Position numbers and translations under genes: made by a program | Part shown: in pieces, positions 38,801-49,302 of the stretch | Position numbering within the stretch: position 1 is the stretch's first letter | How the letters are laid out: each line of letters begins with the position of its first letter | Notes under the pieces: model-generated | What the model saw: the letters and a program-made list of their open reading frames with translations, nothing else | The model's database searches: none | Told to the model about the DNA's origin: nothing | Assembly: GCA_035582835.1 (NCBI GenBank) | Contig: JAYKAV010003044.1 | Location: 3,592,064 to 3,656,063 of the forward strand | Reading direction: 5' to 3' | DNA: 64,000 nt | Origin: Phoebastria nigripes | Taxonomy: Eukaryota; Chordata; Aves; Procellariiformes; Diomedeidae

Positions 38801-40450
38801 CATTTAAAAGATCAGATTTTCAAATGGACTGATGTTCAAATAACTTTGTGTAATGTGAATTATTCAAGCCCCCTTCCATCTGGCAATGTGGGCCAGGAAA
38901 TTGAGAAAGAGGTGTAGCAAACTGCATCATTCAGTAAGACAGCACCAAGAAGCCACTGAATCCCAGGCCCATGCTCACTCCACTAGTCCGTGGTGTTTCC
39001 AAATGATGTTTTTCTTCTTCCAGGGTGATGAAGTCCTCAGCAAACAATCACAACCCAATCCAATGCCCACGTAGAACAGAACAGAATACTTCATTCAAGG
39101 CTTTAAGAATCTATTTCATTGTCGTGAACATCCCCATTTTTGGCCTCAAGTACATTTTACCATTCTTCTGGTAAGAAATGTCTATTCTCACCACAAAGCC
39201 CAATACAGAAACTGCCTCCTTTCCTGCAGGCNGAAGCACATGCAGACACACTAAACCACAAACCTGGCAATGCCAACTGAGCCCCATTGCAAATATCTCG
39301 GTCCTTTCATAAGGCACCATGTTATTATTGTGTACGTCATTGTTATACCCAGGTTCGATTGCTTTTCTTCAGTACAGCAGCTGCCCTTTCCACACTGAAA
39401 GCTGTGGAGTTAGTAATATAGTTGCTGAGCACCTGCACAATTAAAGCTTCATTAAAACAGACATTTAAAATTGCTGTCTCTGTTGATTACATGTTGTTAG
39501 ACCAGAAAAATCAGTTGAATAAAGCCTCTGAGTTGGTCAGGAAGAAGCAAACAAAATTCCCTGTTTTGTTTCCACCTTGTTTTCTGTAGTGAACATAGAG
39601 AACGTGTAATTCAGTAAGTTGAAGTGTCTGTCCTCATTAGTGAACTAGAAACATAGCATAGCCAGATATATTTCAGAGAAGAGGGAAACATTCTCTTAAA
39701 ACAAATTGTCAATGCTCTTAGCTCAAAAGAATGTTTCTGTATACCTATTGTCACACACATCATTCATTGCACAACACAGTTAAGCAAACACCTGTCTAGG
39801 ATGTATAAACAGGTATGCATGTAGTTATAATACAGACTGATGGGTTTTGTTGTTTAACTGCACCAAANGCATAAAAGCAAGAACCTGGATGAAAAAAATG
39901 TGGAACCTTCCAGGTGGATGATGCAGTGGTTCTGGAAAGGGAACTCTTAGGAACACATGGATATTGGATATGCGGCAGATAACAACGTAACTTACAACTC
40001 TTGTGTTGCAGAAGGGGGGGAAAAGGGCTTGCTTCTAAACTCAGATATGGACTTACTCTGTCTAATGAACAACAAAATGGCTTACTGTAATGGCAATAGG
40101 TGGCATAATGTAGGAGTCTCAAATGCTCAGAAGACTCCATCCAGCCCAAGAAGAGATTGGAACCATTATTTTCAAAGCACTCAGCACCACAGTTACAGAT
40201 AAATAACATGTAGAAATAGGATTTGCACAAATAAAGCACAAATAAAATAGAAGAGTTTAGAGAAATAAATAATTTCCATCTCAAATACAGCACTAGCAGA
40301 AGCATCAAAATTTGAGCCTATAGACAGTTTTTATACATTTAAAAAGTTATTTTATATTAGTACTGAAGTGTGACTTCAAAGACATTCTCACATGCAAGTA
40401 CAGACAAATGTTCACAGTTAGGCTCAATGAAAACTGCAAAGATTTACCGT

Positions 40451-40515
40451 TTAAATCCGAAAACAATAAACTTCCCCAAATTCAACTTCCTGATAGCCAT
40501 TAAAATTTGCATCAA
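40451..40515 (-). CDS. Candidate terminal exon, product not recognised
   Basis: The minus strand has acceptor GGCCTTTATTTTCAG ending at 40516. After two bases one frame reads DANFNGYQEVEFGEVYCFRI and stops at TAA (40451-40453). A second frame (phase 0) is also open and runs to a donor-like ACG followed by GTAAAT, giving an internal-exon alternative. The phase-1 entry would fit an upstream exon ending GACGTAC at the 41.0-kb segment, which is read on the same strand 0.4 kb away. AATAAA on the minus strand is not obvious directly downstream. No homology is recognised. Confidence 0.2.
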
Positions 40516-40895
40516 CTGAAAATAAAGGCCTGCTGGGGAAGGGCTGAAAGACCGGCTGGCCTGTTTTTCAGGTAGACAAACAGCAGCGTGAATAACAATG
40601 TACATTAGCTGAAAGCACTGAAACAAAAAACCTGCAAAACATCCGTGACTGACGCTGCTGAATGTAAACCCAATCACGCCCAGCTCTGGACAACTCAGTA
40701 ACGCGCACACAGGTGTTTCTTAAACAGATGCTACCCATAGCAATTGGAAACTATCACTAAGCAACATCCATCATAGTGAGTTCAAAGTCACAGCTCACTT
40801 CCCCACCCACACAGTTGATGAAGGACAAACACCTTGTGTTTCTTTTATGGATACAGAAGGCATGGAGGTATTTAAAATCATGCTTACAGGATTAA

Positions 40896-41437
40896 TTACA
40901 GGAGCTTAACTTTCCCGATACGTACGTCCCAGAGCAGGGCTACTTTGTGCAGCACCAGCAGATAGGGAATCTTCACTCTGGAAAAAGCATCTAAGTAACA
41001 TTTGTAAAAATCATTTTCCACCTTTCTATCTGTAGCAGAGTAGAAGGTACAGCCAGACTGGTTTGCCTTCCAGTGATACTCAGCCACCATGTTCTCCTGC
41101 AGCTGATGCAGTAAGCCATTAGAGCAGTCTTAGAGCTGCTCAAGATTACAGTGGGAAACAAACAGCTCCAGCGTGGACTACCTTTGTCTGTAGATTCCTC
41201 ACATTGAGCATAGTTCACATTCACCACTAGGTTTGTATAGCTTGCACCAGATAGTTTATTTATCACATGTGCCTTCTCAATCACTCCCTTCATCTTAAAT
41301 GTGTTCATGTGCCAATAAAGCAGAACAGAAGTACCTAACTTAACCATCAGCTCAGGTCTTCAGCAGGCTGAATCACAGGCAGCCGATAGCCTACCTATTG
41401 CATACAGCAAAGGCAACTCAGTAGTTTTTATGTAGTC
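40896..41437 (-). pseudogene. Cluster of protein-like readings in shifting frames: decayed gene or chance
   Basis: On the minus strand a 17-nt T tract plus CTCCTCTCAG (acceptor ending at 41438) precedes a 43-bp segment whose only open frame is DYIKTTELPLLYAI, ending in donor ATAG before GTAGGC. Then one frame is open from 41359 to 40991, including VIEKAHVINKLSGASYTNLV. A different frame is open from 41129 to 40896, including GLLHQLQENMVAEYHWKANQ and FYKCYLDAFSRV. Joining these as exons would need introns of only about 53-60 nt with poor acceptors, so frame-disrupting changes in a dead gene are as likely. The family is not recognised. The readings are richer in charged and aromatic residues than typical random frames here. 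Confidence 0.22.
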
Positions 41438-42516
41438 CTGAGAGGAGAAAAAAAAAAAAAAAAAGGTCCCAATTTCAGGTAGAATTAGTGCTCAGAATTA
41501 ACAATAACCTTGCACAATTCAAGAACTGATTGANGTGGAAGGCAAATGGCAATGTCCTCCTTTTTCAAATGCATGGAAAAGCCTCTCATATACCTCAAAA
41601 AAAATCTTTCCCCAGCAATCCCCATGTCACAAGAAAACCTGAGAGCTGTATTTGTACAACACTATCCCTTCCAAAGCAAACAGACACCACCAAACTGCAG
41701 CAGGCATTTCGTATTGAGATGCATCAATAAAATGTGATTTATAGCAATGTCACAGGAACATTTTGTACTTATCAAGCTCAAGATAAGATAGGAGGCATTG
41801 GGAAAGGCTCATTAAAGCACAGTCTGGCAGTCAGCACATTAACGAACTTGCTTTTCAAAGCTTATTAGCAAAGAGGCAACCAGTATAAATGAACAGCTTG
41901 CAGGAGTAGGTGTGCGTTGAGAGGGGAGGATTAACCTGCTGTGATGATTATATGAAAATTCTGGTTACAACACAACTTCTATGTTCAAAAAGTCCACTTA
42001 TTTTATGATCCTGAAATATTCAAAAGCTCCCATGAGGATGAAGAGCTCACCATGCTCCTCCCATCCATATCTATTTCTAGTTCAAAGTTTAATCAGGGTA
42101 TTTCAGAGACTAAGTTTTATTTTTTTCTCCTACAGGAGTGCCCTGAAGTAGTACTTGTATTTTTCAGGAGNGCACAAACACAATACAGAAACAGCACCAA
42201 AGTTAACTGCCTATGTTTAGTCTCCTGTAGTCTTCGGATGAGGTAGCAGTCGGACCAAATCACCAGCTGAAAGCCAACTGGCGGATGGAGAACTGGCTAG
42301 TACTGGGACTTACTGCTGTTGGGACACCCAGATGGGACTGAACAATGCTGAGAGGCAGGTGTGACACCACTAAGAGAAGGGACTCTTTTGGCTGCAGTCC
42401 AGGTGGGGTCCTCTGTTTCTTATTCCAACAATAGTTAATGCTGCAAGCCAAAAATTAACCTCTTTGGAGAGAACCCAACCTTGTACAAGGAGAAAGGCTT
42501 CATTTCTCTTGCTAAG

Positions 42517-42520
<4 letters not shown>

Positions 42521-42553
<33 letters not shown>
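42521..42553 (-). repeat. T33 tract (poly(A) on the minus strand)
   Basis: Thirty-three consecutive T. Read on the minus strand it follows AAAATGGTAGCAAATT, so it could be the tail of a minus-strand insertion whose body would include the GC-richer 42.57-42.85 kb block. No target-site duplication was found by eye. Confidence 0.85.
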
Positions 42554-42558
<5 letters not shown>

Positions 42559-42628
42559 GCTACCATTTTGTGTTTGCCATCGACCACCAAGTATCTCCTG
42601 GAACAAGAGTTCCCCCCATTCTTCTCAC

Positions 42629-42790
42629 CCCATGCTTTGCTGGAAAGTCCAGTGCTTCCTGGGCAGGCGGAGGGCACCACGCCTTGCATTCTAACACCCC
42701 CAAGTGGCCACAACGACAGGGCCCTACTTGTCTGGGTCTGTGGATTTCCACTGCCCAAACATTGGAGGGGGCAGAGAGATTGTGCTGTGA
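42629..42790 (-). CDS. Candidate symmetric coding exon (162 bp, 54 codons), product not recognised
   Basis: The minus strand has a very strong acceptor (TAGTTTTTCTTTTGCAG ending at 42791) and donor CATGGG followed by GTGAGA after 42629. The length is an exact multiple of three, and phase 0 is open throughout, from SQHNLSAPSNVWAVEIHRPR through GPCRCGHLGVLECKAWCPPP to FPAKHG. There are five cysteines within a proline-rich middle. The segment is clearly GC-richer than its flanks. The T33 tract lies 75 nt beyond the donor. A cassette exon, a lncRNA exon or part of an old retrocopy would all fit. No domain recognised. Confidence 0.27.
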
Positions 42791-45214
42791 CTGCAAAAGA
42801 AAAACTAAAATAAGGGAAAAAAGGAGGAGGGGGGTGACACAGACTTTCCACAGGATAAAGCCTAAGTTTTTAAGGTAGAGGCAGAACTGGTGAAAGCAAT
42901 AGTCTGTGATAGAGAAGGTCTTGATCAGAGAAACCCAAGATTTGTACCGATACAGAACAAAGGGTAGAATAGTCAACTGTCTGGAAAGATACATCCAATG
43001 TAGTTCAGTCTACTTCAGCAAATTGGTGACCTCCTTTTATGGCCCTGTCCATTTTAATTGATAGACTGCTATGTCTTTTTCCTTTTTCAGTTGCATGTTA
43101 CACTTTCTAGCAGAAGTGTGCATCAAGACTGACAATTTTGTGCGGGTTACAACTTAGACTCCTATGTCTCATCAAAGACAAGTCTGAAATCCATAGAGCC
43201 TCCTGTCATTGTGCTAAAGACACTTTGTTGTGTTGCAAACTATGAAAAGCTTGTAGCTTTACAACCAAGACGCAACTGCATTGCAAAGTGACACTACCAC
43301 ATTTACCCTAGTTCTACCTAGAGCTACGTAAAGAATCATTGTAAGCATTCAATGAAATTAAATACAGCTACAGCAGTCAGTGGCTCTATGTCAGCTTACC
43401 CCAGCAGCAATGTGATATTCCACACGCATCAAAAAAGTTAGCAATTAACTGCTAAAAAGTTCCCCAAGATTGATGGGGGGAGGGAGGAGTGAGGAAGGGA
43501 AACAACAGCTCTCTACTCCCATGCATTTCCCTGGGAGACCCAATTAAAACAAATCAAACCAAAACAAACCCATGCTCTGAATCCTGCAAAGTCAGTTCCT
43601 TTTCAGTTGGGGTGCTGTGTTTCTCACAGAACGAATGGGCGTTGTTGTATACATCTATTTAACACCCAGAGTTATTGACAGCTATGCATGTAAATACCTG
43701 TCCAGTGTGAAAAATATCTGAAGAGGGAACCTATGGCTTAAAAATATATTTAATCTGTACCTGCCCAAGGATAAATGGCTCATATACTACTTAGGGTATT
43801 TAGGGAAACCAAGGCAAGCTGACACCGAAGTTGTATGGCCTACCTAAAATTTAGAAGTGCTGTAATGGTTTACTTTTCTTGAATAAAGGTACTTTAGAAA
43901 TGCTTACAAGGACTTCCTTCATCTGCCAGCTTTCACTAGGAAAAGAACAAATAGAGACACTAATCAGTCCCGCATCTAGACCTACCACTGATCAGTAATA
44001 ACACTTGTTTTTTCACCTTCTCTAACTCCATTCCTTCTCTCCATCAGCAATTTGAGTCACAGTTAGGGATACATCCAGCATGAAGCTTCTCACATTTGAA
44101 GCCCAAAAGACTGCCACCATGCAACTGTAAGTATAAAAAACAAACATCTGCTGCAGTAATCACAGACATTTATGCAAAGAGGAAAGTAATAAGAATACAC
44201 TTGTTCTTCTAATTCTGCTACACAGAGTCACACTCATAATCTGTTTGCCCAATACTTTAAAAAATTGCCTATTACCAGCAAAGCAGCAAGAATGCGCACT
44301 ATCCCAGAGCTCACTAGTCCACTACTAGCTAATCAAATAATAAAACACAGCTCATGGAATCAACTTGCATATTCACACATCTCTCTACCAAGTTCTATTT
44401 TTGCATTCCCTCTCAAGGCTCATTAATACCCAGTGAAATACAAATACCTTTAAAATAGATAACATCACCAAAGAAGAGAACAGCATAAGTAAGGTAATGC
44501 ATTTTCTGCTGTCTACGATGCTATTACAGTAGAGGAAACCCTAACCTGCATTTTCAGAATTATTTGACCACGTCAGTAAACGTGCCACATCAGAAATAAC
44601 CTTAAAAAGGGCTTGATACAAAGAGAATGTTAGCTACTTTGGAACATGCAGTCTTATACACCGCAGGGGCAAGAGTGACCTAAAGCATTCAGCTCTACCT
44701 ACCCTGAAGTATGCAAGCCTTCAGCATCTGAGCCCCCTCTAACACCAGCAGAATGCTGAGTTAAATCCTTGAGGTTTAGGATATTCACTTATAAGCTGCT
44801 TCACTTTCATCCCTCTGTCCTCTGACTTCTGCCCCTTCAGCCTTTTCCCTCCCTTCACAAACCATCCTTATCATTGCCTTCCTATTTTTGAGCACGCATT
44901 AAGATAAGGCAAACAGATAAGTAACCTCTCCCACATAGATTTACTTGCATAATCTGATAATTTACTCCAATTAGAGCACAAAATACTTCAGTCTCTCCAT
45001 CCTGTTTAACCCAATTTGTAAAGTAAATATTTGCCTGGTGGTAGCTCCTATTGCCGAGGGCACTGGGATGGTAGACAAAGACATCAATAAAAAGATCATT
45101 CTTCATCTTGCTTTAATTTGAAAGTGGTCTGCAAATGTAAAAGCACTGCAGAAGTCATCACAAGAGAAATTAAAGCATGGGAGCAGTTTACCTAAGAACA
45201 TAGGGGATTCCCCC

Positions 45215-45378
45215 ATTTGACATCTTTGGAATCAAGGCTGGGTGTCTTCTAGGAAGACATATCCTAATGCAACTGGAAGTTAAGTGGGTATCACTAGTTC
45301 AGGGTTAGGGCTTGCTGTTTAAAAGAGACCAGACTAGCCGACCATTATGTTCCCCTCAGATTTAGAATTTCTAGACCT
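45215..45378 (+). mobile_element. CR1 LINE 3' fragment
   Basis: The order and wording match the sauropsid CR1 3' end: TTTGGAATCAAGGCTGGGTG, TCTTCTAGGAAGACATATCC, AACTGGAAGTTAAGTGGGTA, TTCAGGG, then AGACCAGACTAGCCGACCAT, TATGTTCCCCTCAGATTTAG and AATTTCTAGACCTC. These correspond to the TTGGAATCAAGACTGGATGTC...AGACTAGATGATCA...CCTTCTGGCCTTAAAATCTATGA consensus. The fragment is truncated, diverged and non-coding. It belongs to a different CR1 subfamily from the copy at 22.1 kb, judged by the terminal motif. Confidence 0.8.
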
Positions 45379-45535
45379 CACTACAGACTCCAGCAGTGAG
45401 CAGAGCTGGCAGGAGGAAGAGTTTCAAGCAACCAAGTAAGATGATGGGTCTTAGTGAAACTGTTTTTTGGCTTGGTTTTGGTGGAAGTTTGGTAAGATGA
45501 CAAGATACATGCAAAAAGTATGAAGCTCAGTATGN

Positions 45536-45558
45536 CAGGTGACACAGGATGTCACCTG
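45536..45558. promoter_or_regulatory. Perfect 9-bp inverted repeat built from two opposed E-boxes
   Basis: CAGGTGACA (45536-45544), loop CAGGA, and TGTCACCTG (45550-45558) are exactly complementary. Each arm carries a CAGGTG/CACCTG E-box, the core bound by ZEB and SNAI zinc-finger repressors. Paired E-boxes are typical of ZEB targets, but no promoter is evident nearby. The base just before it is N. Regulatory function is inference only. Confidence 0.3.
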
Positions 45559-46255
45559 TTGCATTTTGATGGGAACAGTACCAATTTTTATTTCCTAATA
45601 CGCTGACCATGAGACACATTTTACATACGCTGCTCTTCCTCTCCTTCCCAAAATCTTGAAGTATCACAGAACTTCTACTGGACATGCTGCCTATCAGCCT
45701 CTCACATACTCCTATTTATCAGCTGAGGATAAAACAACTGCAATAGAGACCACTGCTGCCAGCAGAGTTTTTACAATAAAGAACACAGAGAAACAATATT
45801 AAAAATATTTTTAAAAAAACTACAGCACACACAGGCCTTCAAATAATCCTAGACATAAATATCCCTGAGCTTTAAGTGATTTCATGTTTGGAGCAGAACC
45901 TCTGAACAAAGAAAAGACCATCTCTGACAAGACGTGCCTGTATTATGCTCTCTGCATTTAGCTGGCCCACTCACCTGAAAGTGTCATTAACACAAGGCCA
46001 AAAGGAAGAGAGCTGGCCTTAATGTATGACTTTTCCCCACTGGTTTTCAATACTTGTTTGCACATCTGTTCTCCAGGGCAAAGCACAGACTATAATACTT
46101 ATTGATTTGCAATTGTTGCCTTCCCGCTTCTCACAATAGCAACGCTCATGGCACTAAAACATTTTTTGAGCATATTCCATCATGTAATACACAGAAGTAG
46201 AGGGAACCAGAAAAGAAATGCATGAGGGTTCTTATTCAACACAAAGTTGAATTAA

Positions 46256-46308
46256 GTCATGCAAGTTTAACTAACTGTTGCTTTCCAAAAGCAGTTAGTT
46301 CGCATGAC
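46256..46308. other. 53-nt hairpin with 20 paired bases
   Basis: Three stacked stems close on a three-base loop. GTCATGC (46256-46262) pairs with GCATGAC (46302-46308), AACTAACTG (46269-46277) with CAGTTAGTT (46292-46300), and CTTT (46281-46284) with AAAG (46288-46291). The asymmetric internal gaps are 6/1 and 3/0. It is shorter than an ordinary microRNA precursor and could also be the core of a small palindromic element or chance. Confidence 0.6.
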
Positions 46309-49258
46309 AGAGTTGAAGATAGCAAACAAATAAGTTAACTAAAAGTAGCAAAGAATCATCTTTCATTATAACTGAGATGGACTGAGTAGATATGAAAGCT
46401 AAAAGAGCAGGCTTCGTTCTTCTCATGAAGATAAACAAACCCGGTATGTTAGCTTAGCGTTTCAGCATATTCACGTGAACTGGTTGGCAAAGGCTTTCTT
46501 CCCAGTACGTGCTCAACAAAACCCTTAACTTCAAAGGCTTACGAAGGACAGGAAGAATACCTTCTCTCATCATGGCCATTTTTAAAGATGTTACTTTTTC
46601 AAAGCAACAATGCGTAGGTGAACTTGTTTAAGTGAAAGGCACTTCTGTGGCCAAAACCATCCATGATGGTGCAATTCTTGGGCCAGAATAAGAATGCTAG
46701 TGCTCCATAAATGAGAAAAGGGAATAGCTGCCTGAAGGCCTGTTTTCCACTCCCTGCTCTTCCATGAACTTTACGGGACCTTTTGCTTTCTGGTTGTTCT
46801 GGTAGGAGATGGTAGAGTTGCCAAGGACCTGCCCAGGGACAGCCCCTACAGCTTTAACATTATTAATACTTGTGACACCTGGTGGTGAGGTTTATGAGCC
46901 TCAGGTGTGCAATCCAGCAAGCCACTACCTAGCCCAGATTTCTGTATGGGTCTGTTCCTCAGTTCATCACCTGTAGGCAGCAGAGTTTTACTGGAAAAAG
47001 GAAGAGTCTTTATCTCTCTTTTGATAAGAGGTTCTTATCAAAAATGTCTGCTGACAGATGGGGTACAGATCTGTTATCTGGAAATATTGCAGCTTTAAGT
47101 AAATCTGATTTCAAAAAATTGTCATACCAGACACCTTCTGGAGTAATTATGCATCTTCTTTAGAAGCCATCATCTGTATGTTGAACTCCTTTGTGGCTCT
47201 TACCACAGGGAATAGATACTCTGATCTACTGGACTGCTTTATCAGTTGCTTTGGATTTAATATGTAAGCTTAGTTTGTCTCATCTACACAGCTGAATTCA
47301 TAATGTAAGCAATTCATTTTACAATATAGCAACATAGGGCGCTCTGGTCCATTCAGTGAATGTATAAATATCTCAGCATCTCATATTAGATGTGATATAT
47401 GTTTGGATGGCCATACCTGGAAACTGGTCTTGAAGTTATAGAGCAAGCCAATTAGCCAAACTTACATAGCGTGGGAGTTTGGATTTTCAAAAGCCAAATC
47501 TGACACCACAAAGGAGTTGAGGATATTGTGTTGTTAACTTCTGAAACACCTTNGAAACAAGCCTTAGACAGCAGCCACTTGGGATAGGGGAAAAAATATC
47601 CTCCTGCCTGCAACAGCAGACAAACATCCCTGTTTAACCAAAGCGCTTAGGGAAAAGAAAGCAACTCCAGACAAAATATCTTTTAAGAGGCTTTAAAGTC
47701 CATTTTATGTATGCTTGCAACTGGGGGGAATAGTTATGAATGTGAAGTGATTAGCAAACATCTATATCCATTAAGTATAAAGGCAAAAGGCAGACCAAAA
47801 CAACTGTCAAAACTCTGCTGCCTTTGTTGCTTTATATTATGTTATTTGAGCTAGATAATCATTTGCCAAAACTCAATCTTAGATCTTTAAATTAGCATAT
47901 GGTAGGGAAACAAGAGTGAAAAGCAAAATGTTTATGCCCAGCTTTATATGCAGAGAAGGCTTTGTCTGATCAGAGCAGAGAGGTTGCAAAATGTAAACAT
48001 AGTAATTAAGGCACTCATTCTAATTGCAGGCAGTTAATTGTACTGTATACTGCCTAATTGAACCACTCTCTGAACTACAAGCCCCACATTATTACAGCCT
48101 CCTGACAGATCACTGGAGTTTACTTGGGGAGAAGTGTTAATCCCCTCACCTGTTCATTAGTCTGACTTTTAGGGATCCCCTACTTCCACATCAGCTTTTT
48201 CATTATCATTCTACTCTAACCACTACCCTCTTCAGTATGAGAATTACTTGAAGAGTTAAAGAACACTGTCCATGGGGTTAAGGAAACAGATGTGAAATGG
48301 GATTTGCGGAAGCATGTTTTATAGTGTTGAAATGAATGGTGCTGCATTTTCCTTTTTCTGAGCAGTTTTGTACATTACATAGCACTAAAATGAAAAATAC
48401 GTTATGAGAAAGTCCCCCAGCTAGTTAAGGTTATAACTCCATTTCTTCCAAAATCAGTTTTGATACTTCCTGAAAGTGGAAACAGAATTCAAAGGAGTAA
48501 TATTGCTTTATAATAATAATAAGTTAACAAAGGCTTCCCTGCCCAGTAAGTGCTGGCATTCTATCATAAATATAGCATACCAGTCCCAGCACTGCAATAG
48601 AAACAGAGTAGTATACCTATAAAGTGTATTTTGGTACAACGACTGAAAAACACTTTTGAAAAGTTCACAATCCTCTTCCTCCAGTCTCAAGACAGATGGG
48701 GTCTGCTGCCCAAGAGATTGTCTTCCCAAACACAAGGAGGGGAGGTGGGGGAATCACACTGATTGTGAAAAAACCACTTGTATTCACTATCCTTAATTCT
48801 GAAGACGGAAATGCCAAGCCTGCTCCAGTGCAGCAACCAGCAGTCACACCCTTGCTGCTGTAATCTCCTGAGGTCACCATTTCAGGCACAGTCTGCTCAT
48901 GGCCTGAGCAGCCTCTGAGGTACCGACATGCTTCAAAGGGGATTCTCCAGCTGTGTCAGGGAAAAAAACATAGCTGCAATAGATTCTGCTTGGGCACAGA
49001 CTCAACAAGATGCCTTCCCCAAGCTTTTACCCTTAGGCTACTACCTGAAGTGTTTTCTGTGTTATTGAATTCTCCGAGTATTAAATAACCACACTTTGCT
49101 AAACCATTCCCAAGACTCAATCCTAACAACTGTGGACCAGGTCTATAGGTCAAAGATTTGCTTCTCTCTTCTGTGTTTTGGCTTTCAAGCTACAGCTGCA
49201 TTCATCCTCTAACAAAGAGGAATTAGCTGCCAAATTCAGGACAAGACCATCTCCACAA

Positions 49259-49302
49259 CAGATTTGTTGGTCTTGGTTTTGAGGCAGACCAACAAATATC
49301 TG
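49259..49302. other. Hairpin with a 12-bp perfect stem and a 5-bp outer stem
   Basis: ATTTGTTGGTCT (49262-49273) and AGACCAACAAAT (49286-49297) are exact complements around a 12-nt loop. Alternatively, the outer CAGAT and ATCTG pair too, with a two-base bulge on the right arm. No flanking gene signal explains it. Confidence 0.6.

Larger units (their letters stand above)
30446..40450. other. Gene-free stretch, presumed intron or intergenic
   Basis: AT-rich DNA with a small tandem repeat near 35.39 kb, a TATATATA tract near 36.10 kb and an L3/MIR-like remnant at 38.6 kb. At 39796-40308 the minus strand is open for 170 codons, the longest frame in the window. The plus strand is also open over 39957-40202. 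The composition is low-complexity hydrophobic, and splice sites and motifs are absent, so I read both as chance. Confidence 0.55.
41438..45214. other. Gene-free stretch apart from one exon-like segment at 42.6-42.8 kb
   Basis: It holds an A17 tract (41448-41464) and a strong plus-strand acceptor at about 42120-42135 (T-rich tract then CTCCTACAG), followed by 37 open codons ending in a weak donor. The T33 tract and the 162-bp segment listed separately also lie here. From 43.0 to 45.2 kb I see only AT-rich unique DNA. Confidence 0.55.

Noticed and set aside
39796..40308. Longest open frame, 170 codons on the minus strand
   Set aside because: Low-complexity hydrophobic start, no domain or motif, no splice or polyadenylation support, and the opposite strand is open over half of it. 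Frames of this length are expected by chance in 64 kb read six ways.
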